Below, piece by piece: positions 25,922-33,860 of a stretch of DNA of 64,000 nt. A program made the translations under genes and the position numbers. Position 1 is the first letter of the stretch. Every line of letters starts with the position of its first letter. The DNA is from a bacterium (GTDB lineage Bacteria > Desulfobacterota > Deferrisomatia > Deferrisomatales > Deferrisomataceae). The notes under the pieces are model-generated. The model did not search any database. It worked only from the letters and a program-made list of their open reading frames with translations, and had not been told where the DNA came from. Where the stretch lies: positions 1-64,000 of the forward strand of contig JALUTY010000098.1 of assembly GCA_027021615.1 (NCBI GenBank). The letters are read 5' to 3'.

Positions 25922-26821
25922 TCATCGCCAGGGTCGGATCCGGCCAGGCCCGGCCGCCGCCAGAAGGCATCCGCCCACGACCAAGGTTCCGCCGGCCCAC
26001 TGAGCCGGGCCGGGGAGCTCCCCAAGGGCGACTGCGGCCACGAGGCCGGCGTAGAGGGGGAGGGTGTTATAGAAGGCCATGGCGCCGGATGGGCCCAGGC
26101 GGCGCACGCCCTCGTTCCAGGCCAGGAAGGCCAGGAACGAAGGCCCTGCCCCGATGTAAATCAGCGCCGCTGCCACGCCGGGCGACCACGCGGGGGGCTC
26201 CAGGGTCCACTCCCAGGCAGCCGGTCCCACCAGCGCCAAGGCCCCGAGCACCGTGGAGGTGGCTGTGACCCAGGCTGTGGGGTGGCGCTCCAAAAGTTTG
26301 CGGCCGGCGATGGAGTAGAGGGCCCAGCAGACCACGGCGCCGAGCACCAGCACGTCCCCAGGGTTGAACCGCAGCCGTGCCAAAGTTTGCCAGGACCCCT
26401 GGGAGAGGATCACGGCCACCCCCACCAGGCTCACCACGGCTCCCAGCACGTGCCGCCGACCCAGCGGGGTGCCCACGAGCATCCGGGCGAGCAGCACCGT
26501 GGCCAGGGGGCCTGCGGCGTTTACGAGGCCCGCGTTCACCGCAGTGGTGCTCCGCAGGCCTGCGTACAGGAGCACCTGGAACCCTACCACCCCGGTTAGG
26601 GCCATGGCCGCCACCAGCCAGCGGTCCGCCCGCCGGAGGGGTTGGGGGGTGCCGCCCTTGCGCCACAGAAGCGCCACGAACAGAACCGACGCGATGCCTC
26701 CCCGCGCCGCCGCCAGGGTCCAGGGGCCCACCGCCTCCCGAAGCGCCCGCCCCAGCACAACGTTGCCCGCCCAAAGGAGGGTGGCCGCGTTCACAAAGAG
26801 GTAGTCCGTCCATCTGCCCAA
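25922..26821 (-). CDS. DMT-superfamily EamA-type transporter
   Basis: A 299-residue inner-membrane protein with ten predicted helices formed by two EamA repeats of five helices each (about 5-140 and 150-290). It is a drug/metabolite-type exporter; substrates of EamA proteins range from amino acids to purines and cannot be read here. The TTG start is used because GGAGG sits five bases upstream and the first helix begins right after it. It is transcribed toward selB with a 97-base gap that holds the selB promoter. Confidence 0.87.
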   Translation of the reverse strand: MGRWTDYLFVNAATLLWAGNVVLGRALREAVGPWTLAAARGGIASVLFVALLWRKGGTPQPLRRADRWLVAAMALTGVVGFQVLLYAGLRSTTAVNAGLVNAAGPLATVLLARMLVGTPLGRRHVLGAVVSLVGVAVILSQGSWQTLARLRFNPGDVLVLGAVVCWALYSIAGRKLLERHPTAWVTATSTVLGALALVGPAAWEWTLEPPAWSPGVAAALIYIGAGPSFLAFLAWNEGVRRLGPSGAMAFYNTLPLYAGLVAAVALGELPGPAQWAGGTLVVGGCLLAAAGPGRIRPWR

Positions 26822-26919
26822 GGGAGCCTCCGTCGTGGGGGGAAGCGCTTGCCAACGCGGAGCGGCTGTCGGATCGATGCTATTAACCCGGCGACTATAG
26901 AGGCGCGCGGATGGCCGCA

Positions 26920-27112
26920 GGGGCGTGGGGCCTGCTTCCGGCCGTGCGTGAGTGCGGCATCCGGCTTACGCTGCCTCCGGCACTCAGCCCTATAGGCTGA
27001 AACGCAGGTATTTTCGGAGTGTCCGGAGCCGGAAGAGCACCAAGCGTAGGCTGAGTGCCGGAGGCAGCGACTGTCGGAGCCACGCCCGGCGCTCCAGCAG
27101 GCCCCACGCCCC
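26920..27112. repeat. 193-bp element with perfect 17-bp terminal inverted repeats
   Basis: Left end GGGGCGTGGGGCCTGCT (26920-26936) and right end AGCAGGCCCCACGCCCC (27096-27112) are exact reverse complements. Inside, a 20-bp sequence at 26970-26989 is repeated in perfect inversion at 27049-27068. There is no coding capacity. The terminal repeats match those of the elements at 33178 and 35187, but the interior differs, so it looks like a variant or nested element. Confidence 0.8.
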
Positions 27113-27297
27113 AGAGTGCGTCTATTTAGCCGCCGGAGTAATAGCTCGCCGCGCAGCGCCTCTGACACCCGGACCGCGAGACGGTTTGGATTCCACCGAG
27201 TTGTCATGAAATCAGCTCTTCGGTCCTGTGCCTGCGCGGCGAATCTCAATGCCTGGCTTCGCGCCCGGCCGGAGGCAGGTCCCTTGCCCCCCCGAGC
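27113..27297 (-). repeat. Inverted copy of the 190-bp repeat core
   Basis: Read on the minus strand this shares long blocks with 33178-33363 and 35187-35373: the stretch at 27228-27248 (TGCCTGCGCGGCGAATCTCA) and the stretch at 27144-27162 (CTCGCCGCGCAGCGCCTC). Its outer end carries a decayed terminal repeat (GGAGGCAGGTCCCTTGCCCC). With the element before it, it fills most of the 602-base gap between the DMT gene and rsmE. The remaining 126 bases show no gene. Confidence 0.7.
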
Positions 27298-27423
27298 AGG
27301 GAGCGGTAGCGCCTGTTTATCCGCCGAGTTGATAATATAGCCGATCCGGACACGGCCCGCTCGGCAGGGGCGGAGCCCGAGGGGTTCAAGCCGGCGGGAC
27401 GGCTGGTCGAAAGGAGGAACCAG

Positions 27424-28176
27424 ATGCCCCAGTTCCGAGTGAGAACCCAGGACGTGGACGAGGAGACCGGGAGGGCCGTCGTGCGGGGCACCGAGGCTCG
27501 GCACATGTGCCGAGCGCTCCGGGTGCAGCCGGGCCAGAGGGTCGAGGTGTTCGATGGGGCCGGCGGCCGGTGGTCGGGGGTCGTGGAGCGGGCCGGGGCA
27601 GAGGTGTGGGTGGCGGAGTTGTCCTGCTTGCCGGGGAACGAGTCGGCCCTGGGTTTGGAACTCCTCGTGGCCCTCCCCAAAGGGGAGCGCTGGGAGTGGG
27701 TGCTGGAGAAGGGCACCGAGCTCGGAGTGGCCCGGTTCCTACCCGTGTACACGGGCCGTACGGTGCCTCGGCTGCGGGCGGAACGCCAAGCCGCCAAGGT
27801 GGAACGCTGGAGCCGGATCGTTGCCGCGGCCGCCAAGCAGTGCGAACGGGGGCGGGTGCCGGTGGTGGAGCCTCCCGTGGACCTGGCCGAGGCCCTGGAG
27901 ACCCTGGGGCCGCCTCGTCCGGGTGAGGTCCGGATCGTGTGGGCGGAACGCCGGGGCCAGGCTCCGTGGCCGCCGAGCCAACCGGTGCGGGTGCTTCTGG
28001 CATCGGGCCCGGAGGGGGGATGGACCCCGGAGGAGCTCGGGGGTTTGATGGCGGCCGGGTTCGTGGCGATGGGGCTGGGGCCGAGGATCCTTCGGGCCGA
28101 CACCGCGGCCGTGGTGGGGGCGGCGTTGGCCCAGGCCCGGTGGGGCGATCTTGTGGGTGGGACCCTGGGGTGGTAG
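27424..28176 (+). CDS. rsmE: 16S rRNA m3U1498 methyltransferase RsmE
   Basis: A 250-residue SPOUT-class methyltransferase that N3-methylates U1498 in the decoding region of 16S rRNA using SAM. Seen are the N-terminal PUA-like domain with HMCRALRVQPGQ, the LPKGERWEWVLEKGTELGV segment, and the knot with SGPEGGW and LGPRILRADTA, all typical. Length fits the family (about 245). Strong RBS AAAGGAGG. Next gene (zinc ribbon) follows after 39 bases. Confidence 0.94.
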   Translation: MPQFRVRTQDVDEETGRAVVRGTEARHMCRALRVQPGQRVEVFDGAGGRWSGVVERAGAEVWVAELSCLPGNESALGLELLVALPKGERWEWVLEKGTELGVARFLPVYTGRTVPRLRAERQAAKVERWSRIVAAAAKQCERGRVPVVEPPVDLAEALETLGPPRPGEVRIVWAERRGQAPWPPSQPVRVLLASGPEGGWTPEELGGLMAAGFVAMGLGPRILRADTAAVVGAALAQARWGDLVGGTLGW

Positions 28177-28215
28177 GTTGCCCCAGAGGTGCCCGCTGGA
28201 GCGGAGGAGTGCGTC

Positions 28216-28626
28216 ATGAAATGCCCGAAGTGCGGTTACATCAGCTTCGACCACTTGGACGAGTGCCGCCGGTGCGGCACCGACCTCCGGGACACCAGGG
28301 CCCTTCTGGGGTTGATCGTGGTCCGCCCGGAGGATCGGGTGCGGCTGCCCGCTGGCCCGCCTCCGGAGGAGCCCGTAGAGTCGGAGGGGTTTGTTACCGC
28401 CGACGAGGAGATTCAGCCGGTGGACCTCGGATCTGGGGAGGAGGCGGAAGAGGGGGAAGAGCTCTTGACAGACCTGGACTTTGAGGAGTCGTTCGAAGAC
28501 GTGGTGGAGCGCACCCACTACGAGGTGGAGGAGGTTGGAGAGGAAAAGGAGGCCGAAGGCGAGGACGACGGGCTCCTGGACCTGGACTTCGGGGATCTGT
28601 TCGCGGACGACAACAAGGAGTCGTAG
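28216..28626 (+). CDS. Zinc-ribbon protein with acidic tail, unknown role
   Basis: A 136-residue protein beginning MKCPKCGYISF and continuing to CRRCGTDL, a four-cysteine zinc ribbon in the first 32 residues. The remaining 100 residues are strongly acidic and low-complexity (many E and D) and end DLDFGDLFADDN. I do not recognise a functional family. Start ATG 28216 has RBS GGAGGAG; an upstream in-frame codon at 28189 lacks support. It lies in the same direction as rsmE and probably shares its transcript. Confidence 0.65.
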   Translation: MKCPKCGYISFDHLDECRRCGTDLRDTRALLGLIVVRPEDRVRLPAGPPPEEPVESEGFVTADEEIQPVDLGSGEEAEEGEELLTDLDFEESFEDVVERTHYEVEEVGEEKEAEGEDDGLLDLDFGDLFADDNKES

Positions 28627-28633
28627 GTAGGCG

Positions 28634-28808
28634 ATGCGCCCTCGGACCGAAGAGAAATCCCGTCGGCGACGAGATGTTCCTTGACCCCGCCCCGGTGGGT
28701 GGGGTACCGTGCAAGACGAACGTCGTTCCATCGGCGTTGTGCGGCAGGTCGGGTTCCCACAATCCCAAGATCGGGTGTGAAGGAGAGGTCGCCGGCCTCT
28801 CCTTTTTT
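28634..28808 (+). ncRNA. Candidate structured small RNA, possibly 6S-like
   Basis: The 229-base gap after the zinc-ribbon gene does not look like a leader. It contains a GGACCGAAGAG segment, a GAGATGTTCCTTGACC segment, a strong ACCCCGCCC/GGGTGGGGT hairpin (28683-28711), a self-complementary ACGAACGTCGT, and a perfect intrinsic terminator at its end. Parts recall the 3' half of 6S RNA, but I could not build the full 6S closing stem, so the family is unproven. No convincing ORF occupies it; overlapping frames on both strands lack an RBS. Confidence 0.42.
28782..28808 (+). terminator. Rho-independent terminator
   Basis: GGAGAGG (28782-28788) pairs with CCTCTCC (28796-28802), followed directly by six T. 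It ends the rsmE/zinc-ribbon or small-RNA transcript ahead of the nitronate monooxygenase-like gene. Confidence 0.88.
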
Positions 28809-28855
28809 CGTAAGGCCCCCACTCGGGTGGGAGGCCAGCAACACAAGGAGTTTTC

Positions 28856-29986
28856 GTGAGCATGCAGTTTCCCCCGTTTGTCGTCCGTCGAGTCCACTGT
28901 GACCTTCCCATCGTACAGGGAGGGATGGGGGTGGGGGTGTCGCTGGCGCCCCTTGCCGGAGCCGTGGCCCGGGAGGGGGGAATGGGCACGGTCTCGAGTG
29001 CCTGTCTGGACCGCTTGGTGAGCCGACGGATCGGCCGGGAGGTGGGGGCTCGGGAGGCCGCTGCCATCGAGGTGGCCGAGGCCAAACGCCTTTCCAGGGG
29101 ACGCGGGGCTGTGGCGATGAACGTGATGGTGGCGATCCAGGGGGCGTACGCGGACAGCGTGCTGGGCGCCCTGGACGGTGGGGTGGACGCCATCGTATCG
29201 GGAGCCGGGCTGCCCCTGTCCCTGCCGAGCGTGGTGGCCGGGCACCCCAGGGCGGATGAGGTGGCCTTGATCCCCATCGTGTCCTCGGCCCGGGCCCTGA
29301 GGGTGCTGGGAAAACGGTGGACCGCGGCCGGCCGCCGACCCGACGCCGTGGTGGTGGAGGGGCCGCTGGCTGGGGGGCATCTGGGGTGGAAGACGGCCGA
29401 GGCGGTGGAGGACCCGGCCCACCGGCTGGAGGTGCTGTTGGACGAGGTGTTGGCAGAGGCTCGGCGCCAGGGGGGCATCCCGGTGATCGCGGCCGGGGGG
29501 ATTTTTGATCGGGCCGACATGGAGGCCATGCTGTTCCGCGGCGCGGCAGCCGTCCAGCTGGGCACCCGGTTTCTCGCTACCGAAGAGAGCAGCGCGTCCC
29601 CTGCCTACAAGCGGGCCGTGGTGGCGAGTTCGGCCCAGGACGTGGAGGTGGCGATGGAGCCCGGAAGCCCCTGCGGACTGCCGTTTCGGGTGCTCCGCTC
29701 CTCGACCATGTACCGCCTGGCCGCGGGCGGATCCCTGCGGGTGCGGTGCGACAAGGGGTACCTCCGGGGGCCCAACGGGTGCCTGGCCGTGCGGGAGCAG
29801 GGGCGGTACTTCTGCATCTGCAACGGGCTGCTGAGCTCGGCGGGGTACAACCCCGGCGAGGAGCCTCCGCTTTATACCGTTGGGGCGAACGCGCCGCGGG
29901 TGGACCGGATCCTTCCCGTGGCCGAGCTCATGGCCGAGCTGGTCGGGGCGAAGCCCTCGACTCTACCCCAGGCGGTCAACGCCTGA
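28856..29986 (+). CDS. Nitronate monooxygenase/2-nitropropane dioxygenase-family flavoprotein
   Basis: A 376-residue FMN-dependent TIM-barrel protein. Family marks are IVQGGMGVGVS at the N-terminus, GAGLPLSLP, VVEGPLAGGHLG (the catalytic-histidine region) and AAGGIFDRADMEAML followed by GAAAVQLGTRF, the phosphate-binding end. Relatives include nitronate monooxygenases and FabK-type enoyl-ACP reductases, and the exact reaction is uncertain. A C-terminal cysteine group (CDKGYLRGPNGC, CIC) is an addition I have seen in anaerobe versions. GTG 28856 is preferred (AGGAG 6 bases before); ATG 28862 is possible. Confidence 0.8.
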   Translation: MSMQFPPFVVRRVHCDLPIVQGGMGVGVSLAPLAGAVAREGGMGTVSSACLDRLVSRRIGREVGAREAAAIEVAEAKRLSRGRGAVAMNVMVAIQGAYADSVLGALDGGVDAIVSGAGLPLSLPSVVAGHPRADEVALIPIVSSARALRVLGKRWTAAGRRPDAVVVEGPLAGGHLGWKTAEAVEDPAHRLEVLLDEVLAEARRQGGIPVIAAGGIFDRADMEAMLFRGAAAVQLGTRFLATEESSASPAYKRAVVASSAQDVEVAMEPGSPCGLPFRVLRSSTMYRLAAGGSLRVRCDKGYLRGPNGCLAVREQGRYFCICNGLLSSAGYNPGEEPPLYTVGANAPRVDRILPVAELMAELVGAKPSTLPQAVNA

Positions 29987-30034
29987 GGCATCCTCCCGGC
30001 ACCTGGCCGGCAAGGTCCCACTCCCGGAACCCCC

Positions 30035-31462
30035 ATGGCGGAGCTGAACGACATTCTCTCGGTGATCGCCGAGGCCCTGGGCCCCTACGATCCCGACGAG
30101 GCGGTGGTGGAGGCCCTGCGCACCCTGCTCGACAACCGCTACGAGGGGCTGATCGTGGTGGATGCCGAGGGCCGGGTCGTGTATATGAACCGGGAGAACG
30201 AAAGGTTCCTCGGCCTGGCCCGCGGGGCCGCCAAGGGCCGGCACGTTACCGACCTGATCCCTTCCTCCCGCCTCCACGTGGTGTGCCAGACCGGCCGGGC
30301 CGAGGTGGGGCACCTGCAGGAGATCAAGGGCAAGACCAAGGTGGTGGCCCGGATCCCCCTGCGGCGTGACGGCCGGGTGGTGGGGGCCATGGGTTCGATC
30401 ATGTTCCGGGACCTTCGCGAGGTGGACCGCTTGGCCCGCAAGGTCCGGGTGCTCGAGGACCAGGTCGCCAGCTACCAGCGCAAGCTCCGGCAGCTGCCCC
30501 AGCGTAACCGCTACACGTTCGACAACATCCTGGGCCGGGGCCGCAAGCTGCGCGAGGCCGTGGACCTGGCCAAGCGGGTGGCCCGGTCCGACGCGGACGT
30601 GCTGCTGGTGGGGGAGACCGGCACCGGCAAGGAGCTGTTCGCCCACGCCATCCACAACGAGAGTCCCCGGGCCCACGGCCCGTTCGTGCGGCTGAACTGC
30701 GCGGCGATTCCCCGGGATTTGGCCGAGTCGGAGCTGTTCGGGTACGAGCCCGGCTCGTTCTCGGGCGCCGACCGCAAGGGGCGGATCGGCAAGTTCGAGC
30801 AGGCCCACGGGGGCACCATCTTCCTCGACGAGATCGGCGAGCTCCCCCTGGACATCCAGGCCAAGCTCCTCCGGGTGCTGCAGGAACGGGAGGTGGAGAG
30901 GCTGGGGGGCACCGGGCCCCGCTACGTGGACTTCCGGCTTGTGGCCGCGACCAACGTGGATCTGAAAGAACTGGTGGAGGCGGGCCGGTTCCGGGCTGAC
31001 CTGTACTTCCGCCTCAACCGGATGCTGGTGTACCTGCCTCCCCTCCGGGACCATCCGGAGGACATCCCCTTGTACGTCGCGCACTTCCTGGAGACCCACT
31101 ACGACTTCGAGGGGACCGGTAAGCGCCGCATGACCCCCGAAGCCGTGGCCGCCCTCCAGGCCTACCCCTGGCCCGGCAACGTGCGGGAGCTCCAGAACGT
31201 GGTGGAACGGGTGGCGTGGAACGCCACCGGCCCCGAGATCGGCCTTGGGGACCTGCCGCCCCAGATCCTCACCGCCGACCCGGCCGCCTGGTCGACCGGG
31301 GGCGAGGGCACGCTCCTGCGCCAGGCGGTGGAGGAGGCCGAGAAGCGGGTGATCCGTCGGGTGCTCCGGATCACCAGGGGCAACAAGAAACGCGCGTGCG
31401 AGCTGCTGGGCATCCACCGGGCCACCCTGTACCAGAAGCTGGCGCGCTACGGCGAAAAATAG
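30035..31462 (+). CDS. PAS-domain sigma-54 transcriptional activator (NtrC family)
   Basis: A 475-residue regulator: N-terminal PAS sensor (about 30-130), AAA+ domain with Walker A GETGTGKE (about 193-200) and Walker B FLDEIG (about 262-267), and a Fis-type helix-turn-helix (about 450-472, [16 protein letters not shown]). The sigma-54 contact loop reads GSFSGA (about 239-244) instead of GAFTGA; both changes are small. There is no receiver domain, so the signal is likely a ligand or redox cue at the PAS. It probably binds the two TGTC-N10-GACA sites downstream and fires the sigma-54 promoter of oadGB. Confidence 0.92.
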   Translation: MAELNDILSVIAEALGPYDPDEAVVEALRTLLDNRYEGLIVVDAEGRVVYMNRENERFLGLARGAAKGRHVTDLIPSSRLHVVCQTGRAEVGHLQEIKGKTKVVARIPLRRDGRVVGAMGSIMFRDLREVDRLARKVRVLEDQVASYQRKLRQLPQRNRYTFDNILGRGRKLREAVDLAKRVARSDADVLLVGETGTGKELFAHAIHNESPRAHGPFVRLNCAAIPRDLAESELFGYEPGSFSGADRKGRIGKFEQAHGGTIFLDEIGELPLDIQAKLLRVLQEREVERLGGTGPRYVDFRLVAATNVDLKELVEAGRFRADLYFRLNRMLVYLPPLRDHPEDIPLYVAHFLETHYDFEGTGKRRMTPEAVAALQAYPWPGNVRELQNVVERVAWNATGPEIGLGDLPPQILTADPAAWSTGGEGTLLRQAVEEAEKRVIRRVLRITRGNKKRACELLGIHRATLYQKLARYGEK

Positions 31463-31513
31463 CCGTCACGCCTTTTCCTTCGGGCCGGTTCCGCCGGCCT
31501 CTTGTGGTGCGGC

Positions 31514-31533
31514 ATGTCGTGAAAAATAGACAT
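31514..31533 (+). promoter_or_regulatory. Putative activator site 1
   Basis: ATGTC, ten AT-rich bases, GACAT: a perfect 5-bp inverted repeat. It shares the TGTC-N10-GACA design with site 2 and lies about 170-190 bases upstream of the sigma-54 promoter. Confidence 0.6.
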
Positions 31534-31598
31534 GTCGCGCTGTCCCTACACGCCCCGCCCCCTCATGTGGGGCCCCTTCCCGCGCTTCTTCTCGGCCA

Positions 31599-31618
31599 GT
31601 GTCTATTTTTTTAGACAC
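31599..31618 (+). promoter_or_regulatory. Putative activator site 2
   Basis: GTGTC, then TATTTTTTTA, then GACAC: a perfect inverted repeat (seven bases per arm counting the flanking TA). It is centred 85 bases from site 1, about eight helical turns, and about 85-105 bases upstream of the sigma-54 promoter. Confidence 0.65.
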
Positions 31619-31702
31619 TCCTTCTGGGGGAGCAGCAGGGATGTTCTCTGTCATACGCGTTCAACTATCTGAAATTGTTGCATTAATGCTTCTTTTGCCC
31701 TA

Positions 31703-31719
31703 TTGGCACGCTCCCTGCA
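31703..31719 (+). promoter_or_regulatory. Sigma-54 promoter of oadGB
   Basis: TTGGCACG (31703-31710), four bases, then CTGCA (31715-31719), close to the TGGCACG-N4-TTGCA consensus with the GG and GC at correct spacing. It is about 95 bases ahead of oadG, and the region 31463-31814 holds no gene. Confidence 0.82.
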
Positions 31720-31814
31720 GAAGGTTCTGTGGGGCCGGACGAGCCCGTTCCGGCCATCCCGGGTCTGCCGTCCCGTGGCGCCCGGTCGGTCTACGGGGGG
31801 GAGGAGGTTCTCCC

Positions 31815-31949
31815 ATGGGTGAGGTGGTGCGGATCTTTGCGGCCGGAACGGCCGCGGTGTTCGTGGGCATGGGGCTTGTGTACGCGGCGGTGCGGCTGGT
31901 GGCGTTTGGAGTGGACCGGTGGGCCCGGGGCCGGGAGGAGACGCCGTGA
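31815..31949 (+). CDS. oadG: Sodium-pump decarboxylase gamma subunit (OadG-like)
   Basis: A 44-residue single-helix membrane protein (helix about 6-30, VFVGMGLVYAAVRLVAF). The GMG-V motif followed by a hydrophobic run and a charged tail is the pattern of OadG/GcdD-type subunits, which stabilise biotin-dependent Na+-translocating decarboxylases. It is very short, lacking the long linker and zinc-binding tail of Klebsiella OadG. ATG with RBS GAGGAGG. Its stop overlaps the oadB start (GTGA). Confidence 0.75.
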   Translation: MGEVVRIFAAGTAAVFVGMGLVYAAVRLVAFGVDRWARGREETP

Positions 31950-33073
31950 GCCCCATGGTCGGATGGTTGGCGGACCTCGGGGCGCAGACCGGGTTCATGG
32001 GCCTGTCCTGGGGGCATCCGGTGATGTGGGCCCTGGCCGGCGGGTTCCTGTACCTGGCCATCGCGAAGAAGTTCGAGCCCTTGCTGCTCGTGCCGATTGC
32101 GTTCGGGATGCTGGTGGTGAACCTGCCGGGGACCGGCCTGATGCAGCCCGGGGAGGGGCTGCTGTGGCGGTTCTTCCATTACGGGGTCGAGTGGGAGGTG
32201 ATCCCGCCGCTGATCTTTCTGGGGCTCGGGGCCCTGACCGACTTCGGGCCGCTTTTGAGCCAGCCTCGTCTGATCTTCCTCGGCGCGGGTGCCCAGGTGG
32301 GGGTGTACATCACGTTCTTCTGCGCCCACCTCATGGGGTTCGACCTGAAGGAGGCGGCCACGATCGGGATCATCGGCGGAGCCGACGGCCCCACCACGAT
32401 CTACCTGGGGTCCCGGCTGGCCCCCCGCATGCTCGGCACCGTGGCCGTGGCGGCCTACTCGTACATGGCCATGGTGCCCCTGATCCAGCCGCCGATCATG
32501 CGCCTCATGACCACCCGGCAGGAGCGCCGGATTCGGATGTCCAAGGCCCGCAAGGTCCATCCCCTGGAGAAGATCTTGTTCCCGGTGGTGGCCGCCGTGG
32601 CCGTGATTTTATTGGTTCCGGCGTCGGCTCCGCTGATGGCCATGTTCATGCTGGGCAACCTGTTCCGGGAGTCCAAGGTGGTGGACCGGTTGACCGGGGC
32701 AAGCCAGAACGAGCTGATGAACATCGTGACGATCCTGCTGGGGATCAGCGTGGGGGCCACCATGCGGGCCGAGACCTTTCTTCAGCCCCGGGTCATCTTC
32801 GTGTTCGTCCTGGGCCTGTTCGCCTTCATGGTGAGCACGGCATCGGGGATCGCCTTGGCCAAGCTCATGAACCTGGTGAGCCGGGACAAGGTGAACCCCC
32901 TGCTCGGTGCCGCCGGGGTGAGCGCCGTGCCCATGGCCGCGCGGGTGGTCCACAAGGTGGCGTCTGAGGAGGACCGGCAGAACTACTTGCTGATGTACGC
33001 CATGGGCCCGAACGTGGCCGGGGTGCTGGGGACCCTGATCGCCGCGGGCGTGTTCCTGGCCATGGCGGGGTGA
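31946..33073 (+). CDS. oadB: Na+-translocating decarboxylase beta subunit (OadB/GcdB family)
   Basis: A 375-residue membrane protein with about nine or ten helices. IIGGADGPTTIY (about 142-153) carries the conserved aspartate of the Na+ path, and MGPNVAGVLGTLIAAG is typical near the C-terminus. The subunit decarboxylates carboxybiotin and pumps Na+ out. The cognate carboxyltransferase alpha subunit is not in the window. A biotin carrier gene lies 540 bases downstream, after a repeat cluster. The substrate could be glutaconyl-CoA, methylmalonyl-CoA or oxaloacetate. GTG start. Confidence 0.92.
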   Translation: MSPMVGWLADLGAQTGFMGLSWGHPVMWALAGGFLYLAIAKKFEPLLLVPIAFGMLVVNLPGTGLMQPGEGLLWRFFHYGVEWEVIPPLIFLGLGALTDFGPLLSQPRLIFLGAGAQVGVYITFFCAHLMGFDLKEAATIGIIGGADGPTTIYLGSRLAPRMLGTVAVAAYSYMAMVPLIQPPIMRLMTTRQERRIRMSKARKVHPLEKILFPVVAAVAVILLVPASAPLMAMFMLGNLFRESKVVDRLTGASQNELMNIVTILLGISVGATMRAETFLQPRVIFVFVLGLFAFMVSTASGIALAKLMNLVSRDKVNPLLGAAGVSAVPMAARVVHKVASEEDRQNYLLMYAMGPNVAGVLGTLIAAGVFLAMAG

Positions 33074-33177
33074 TGAGGGATCCGTCCGAGAAGTAGGGCT
33101 CATCCGGCAAGTGATGGGATGGGCTCGTGGACGAACAAGACGCGCAGCTTGAAGTACGGATCGTTTCTCCGGAGGGC

Positions 33178-33363
33178 GGGGCATGGGGCCTGCTTCCGGC
33201 CGCGTGCAAAGCCGGGCATGAGATTCGCCGCGCAGGCACGAGGCACCAGGGGTGGTTTCATGACAGCCCGGTGGGGCACGAACGATTTCACGGTACGAGC
33301 GTTGGAGGCGCTGCGCGGCGAGCAGAGGAGCCGCACGCGGCGCTCCAGCAGGCCCCATGCCCC
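33178..33363. repeat. 186-bp element with perfect 17-bp terminal inverted repeats
   Basis: Left end GGGGCATGGGGCCTGCT (33178-33194) and right end AGCAGGCCCCATGCCCC (33347-33363) are exact reverse complements, and the match continues imperfectly for another 10 bases. The 150-base interior is shared with 35187-35373 (same orientation) and with 27113-27297 (inverted). There is no coding signal. The size, long terminal repeats and dispersed copies are those of a non-autonomous MITE-like element. Confidence 0.85.
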
Positions 33364-33426
33364 TCGAAGTTTCGGCAGCGGCCCGGGAACCGCCTGCCCC
33401 CGGCGAGCCATGGGTTTTCGCCTGCC

Positions 33427-33447
33427 GACCGAGGACCGTTGACCGAA
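33427..33447 (+). repeat. Heptamer array, 3 units
   Basis: GACCGAG, GACCGTT, GACCGAA in series, ending in the GACCGAAG that also ends the arrays at 37310 and, in AACCGAAG form, 57526. Confidence 0.7.
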
Positions 33448-33535
33448 GCCTCGGGCCCCCGTGCCCCCCGGACCGCGAGGTGGTGGTCCGGACGCGTGGT
33501 CTTGTTTGGAACACTCGGAGATCAAAAGGGTTGCG

Positions 33536-33583
33536 AGCTTTCTAGCCTCCCAGCTTCCCAGCCTCCCCGCGGGCCGAAGGCCC
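33536..33583 (+). repeat. Octamer array, 5 units, with GC hairpin
   Basis: AGCTTTCT, AGCCTCCC, AGCTTCCC, AGCCTCCC and CGCGGGCC, leading to a GGGCCGAAGGCCC hairpin 20 bases before the biotin-carrier RBS. With the element at 33178 and the heptamers at 33427 it fills the 540-base gap from oadB to the biotin carrier; no gene is seen there. Confidence 0.8.
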
Positions 33584-33613
33584 AAGGGGTGGAACGGAAA
33601 GGAGAATTGCATC

Positions 33614-33832
33614 ATGATGGAAGTCCGAGCGCCGATGGCCGGCAACGTGTGGAAGGTGGAGTGCGCCGCCGGGGACGCCGTGGCCGCGAACGACCCGGTC
33701 ATCATCCTGGAGGTGATGAAGATGGAGGCGGAAGTGTACGCCCCCGTGGCCGGGGTGGTTCAGGAGGTGCGGGTGCAGCCCGGGGACGCGGTGGAGGAGG
33801 ATCAGGTTCTCATCGTCATCGAACCGGCGTGA
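33614..33832 (+). CDS. Biotin carboxyl carrier (biotinyl-domain) protein
   Basis: A 72-residue biotinyl domain with EVMKM; lysine 36 should carry biotin. It shows the usual beta-hairpin pattern with APVAGVV and PGDAV and lacks the proline/alanine linker of larger carriers. It would shuttle carboxyl groups from a carboxyltransferase to OadB, comparable to GcdC. ATG start after AAAGGAGAA. It is followed in 28 bases by an acyl-CoA dehydrogenase, tying CO2 transfer to acyl-CoA oxidation. Confidence 0.9.
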   Translation: MMEVRAPMAGNVWKVECAAGDAVAANDPVIILEVMKMEAEVYAPVAGVVQEVRVQPGDAVEEDQVLIVIEPA

Positions 33833-33860
33833 AACAACCCATAGTTAAGGAGGAGATGCC

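Noticed and set aside
28518-28844. Minus-strand open frame over the candidate RNA
   Set aside because: No RBS, crosses a terminator, and overlaps the end of the zinc-ribbon gene; more likely a conserved RNA read as protein.
33119-33442. Open frames over the 186-bp repeat element
   Set aside because: Copies at 26920-27297 and 35187-35373 break these frames, and the products are arginine-rich without domains, so the element is non-coding.
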